Assembly (NCBI GenBank): GCA_029859455.1 | Contig: JAOUDE010000162.1 | Span: 1-6,038 of the forward strand | Reading direction: 5' to 3' | Length of the DNA stretch: 6,038 bases | From: Ignavibacteria bacterium | GTDB lineage: Bacteria > Bacteroidota > Ignavibacteria > UBA10030 > UBA6906 | Shown here: positions 5,486-6,038 of the stretch, one piece after another | Layout of the letters: each line of letters begins with the position of its first letter | Position numbering within the stretch: the first letter of the stretch is position 1 | Notes under the pieces: model-generated | What the model saw: the letters and a program-made list of their open reading frames with translations, nothing else | Told to the model about the DNA's origin: nothing | The model's database searches: none | Made by a program: the position numbers and the translations under genes

Positions 5486-6038
5486 TTGGTCGCCCCTTTT
5501 CTTGTTGCAGCACTCGTGTTGACCGGCTGTGCGGACCAGTTGCCGGTCGGAGAATCGCGGGCGGAGGTCGTCGAGAGTGGTGACCTGCCTGATGCGATGT
5601 TGAATGTCGAGGGAGGCATCGATCTCGCTGTCCTTGACGATGTCGGTTCATTCGACGCATCAGTTGCCAATGCGTACTTTGAGCTTTCGTACAACACCAC
5701 CAAAACCGAGCTCCTCACGCCCCCGGTGGCATCCAGGAACTTCGGCTATACCGGTGTTGCGCTGTACGAGGCACTGGTTGGAGGAATGCCAGGGTATCAG
5801 TCAATGGTCGGTCAGCTGAATGAATTCGACAGCGCTCCTTCCATTGATCCTGCCCTCGAGTATCACTGGCCGACGGTTGCCAATTCAGCCCTTGGCCGTA
5901 TCATGTGGGGCCTTTATAAGGACAGACCTGCGGCTCTCGCATCGATCCGCGCGCTGCATGATGAGTACGCAAAGGAGTTCCGGTCGGTCTTATCACAGGA
6001 AACCTACCAGCGATCCGCACTGCACGGCCGCGCGGTCG
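5486..6038 (+). CDS. vanadium-dependent haloperoxidase/PAP2-superfamily lipoprotein (N-terminal part)
   Basis: The frame is open from TTG at 5486 to the window edge (184 codons, 3' end missing). With this start the product begins MVAPFLVAALVLTGCADQ. The LTGC lipobox places the lipidated cysteine at residue 15, so the mature protein should be tethered outside the inner membrane; Ala at +2 suggests export to the outer membrane. Residues about 63-112 show AYFELSYNTTKTE, TPPVASRNFGYTGVALYEA and GGMPGYQSMVGQLN. These are typical of the N-terminal helical half of bacterial vanadium haloperoxidase-related proteins. The vanadate/phosphate-binding motifs lie in the missing C-terminal half, so peroxidase versus phosphatase activity cannot be judged. 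GGTGA at 5472-5476 gives the TTG a usable ribosome-binding site with 9 nt spacing, but the signal peptide then lacks any positive charge. The better ATG at 5435 is cut off by an in-frame TGA at 5474. A recent pseudogene cannot be excluded. Confidence 0.75.
   Translation, partial: MVAPFLVAALVLTGCADQLPVGESRAEVVESGDLPDAMLNVEGGIDLAVLDDVGSFDASVANAYFELSYNTTKTELLTPPVASRNFGYTGVALYEALVGGMPGYQSMVGQLNEFDSAPSIDPALEYHWPTVANSALGRIMWGLYKDRPAALASIRALHDEYAKEFRSVLSQETYQRSALHGRAV

Overview
The window is bacterial, about 55% G+C, and densely coded. Five genes lie on the minus strand, and one gene cut by the window edge lies on the plus strand, diverging from them across a roughly 270-bp control region. Good Shine-Dalgarno sequences precede ftcD and the plus-strand gene. 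The formiminotransferase carries an insertion I associate with Bacteroidota/Ignavibacteriota-like proteins, and the vanadium-haloperoxidase-like lipoprotein also suits that broad group (FCB or a neighbouring phylum). This placement is a weak inference, because nothing in the window fixes the phylum.

Minus strand, 1-2339: a histidine-utilisation pair, hutI (imidazolonepropionase) followed 14 nt later by ftcD (glutamate formimidoyltransferase). Together they convert imidazolonepropionate to formiminoglutamate and then to glutamate, passing the formimino group to tetrahydrofolate. hutH, hutU and a cyclodeaminase are not in the window. A possible next gene may begin at base 29. hutI most likely starts at a TTG with no clear ribosome-binding site. 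About 176 bp separates it from the next gene upstream and holds a weak promoter candidate.

Minus strand, 2516-5162: an apparent three-gene operon. In order of transcription it encodes a short four-cysteine protein (probably zinc-binding), a four-helix membrane protein with a cytoplasmic SpoIIE/RsbU-type PP2C phosphatase domain, and an exported HExxH metalloprotease. The last two overlap by 4 nt (ATGA), so they are probably translationally coupled. A 17-codon mini-ORF fills the gap before the phosphatase and also ends in an ATGA overlap with its start.

Plus strand, 5163-6038: a good sigma70-like promoter (TTGACT-N18-TATATT), a leader of about 140 nt with a possible H-type pseudoknot and an anti-Shine-Dalgarno element, and then the N-terminal third or so of a lipoprotein of the vanadium-dependent haloperoxidase/PAP2 superfamily. 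The best ribosome-binding site and ATG are separated from the lipoprotein signal by an in-frame TGA. The gene therefore either starts at a downstream TTG, is a fresh pseudogene, uses a leader peptide, or carries a sequencing error. This region is the most interesting part of the window.
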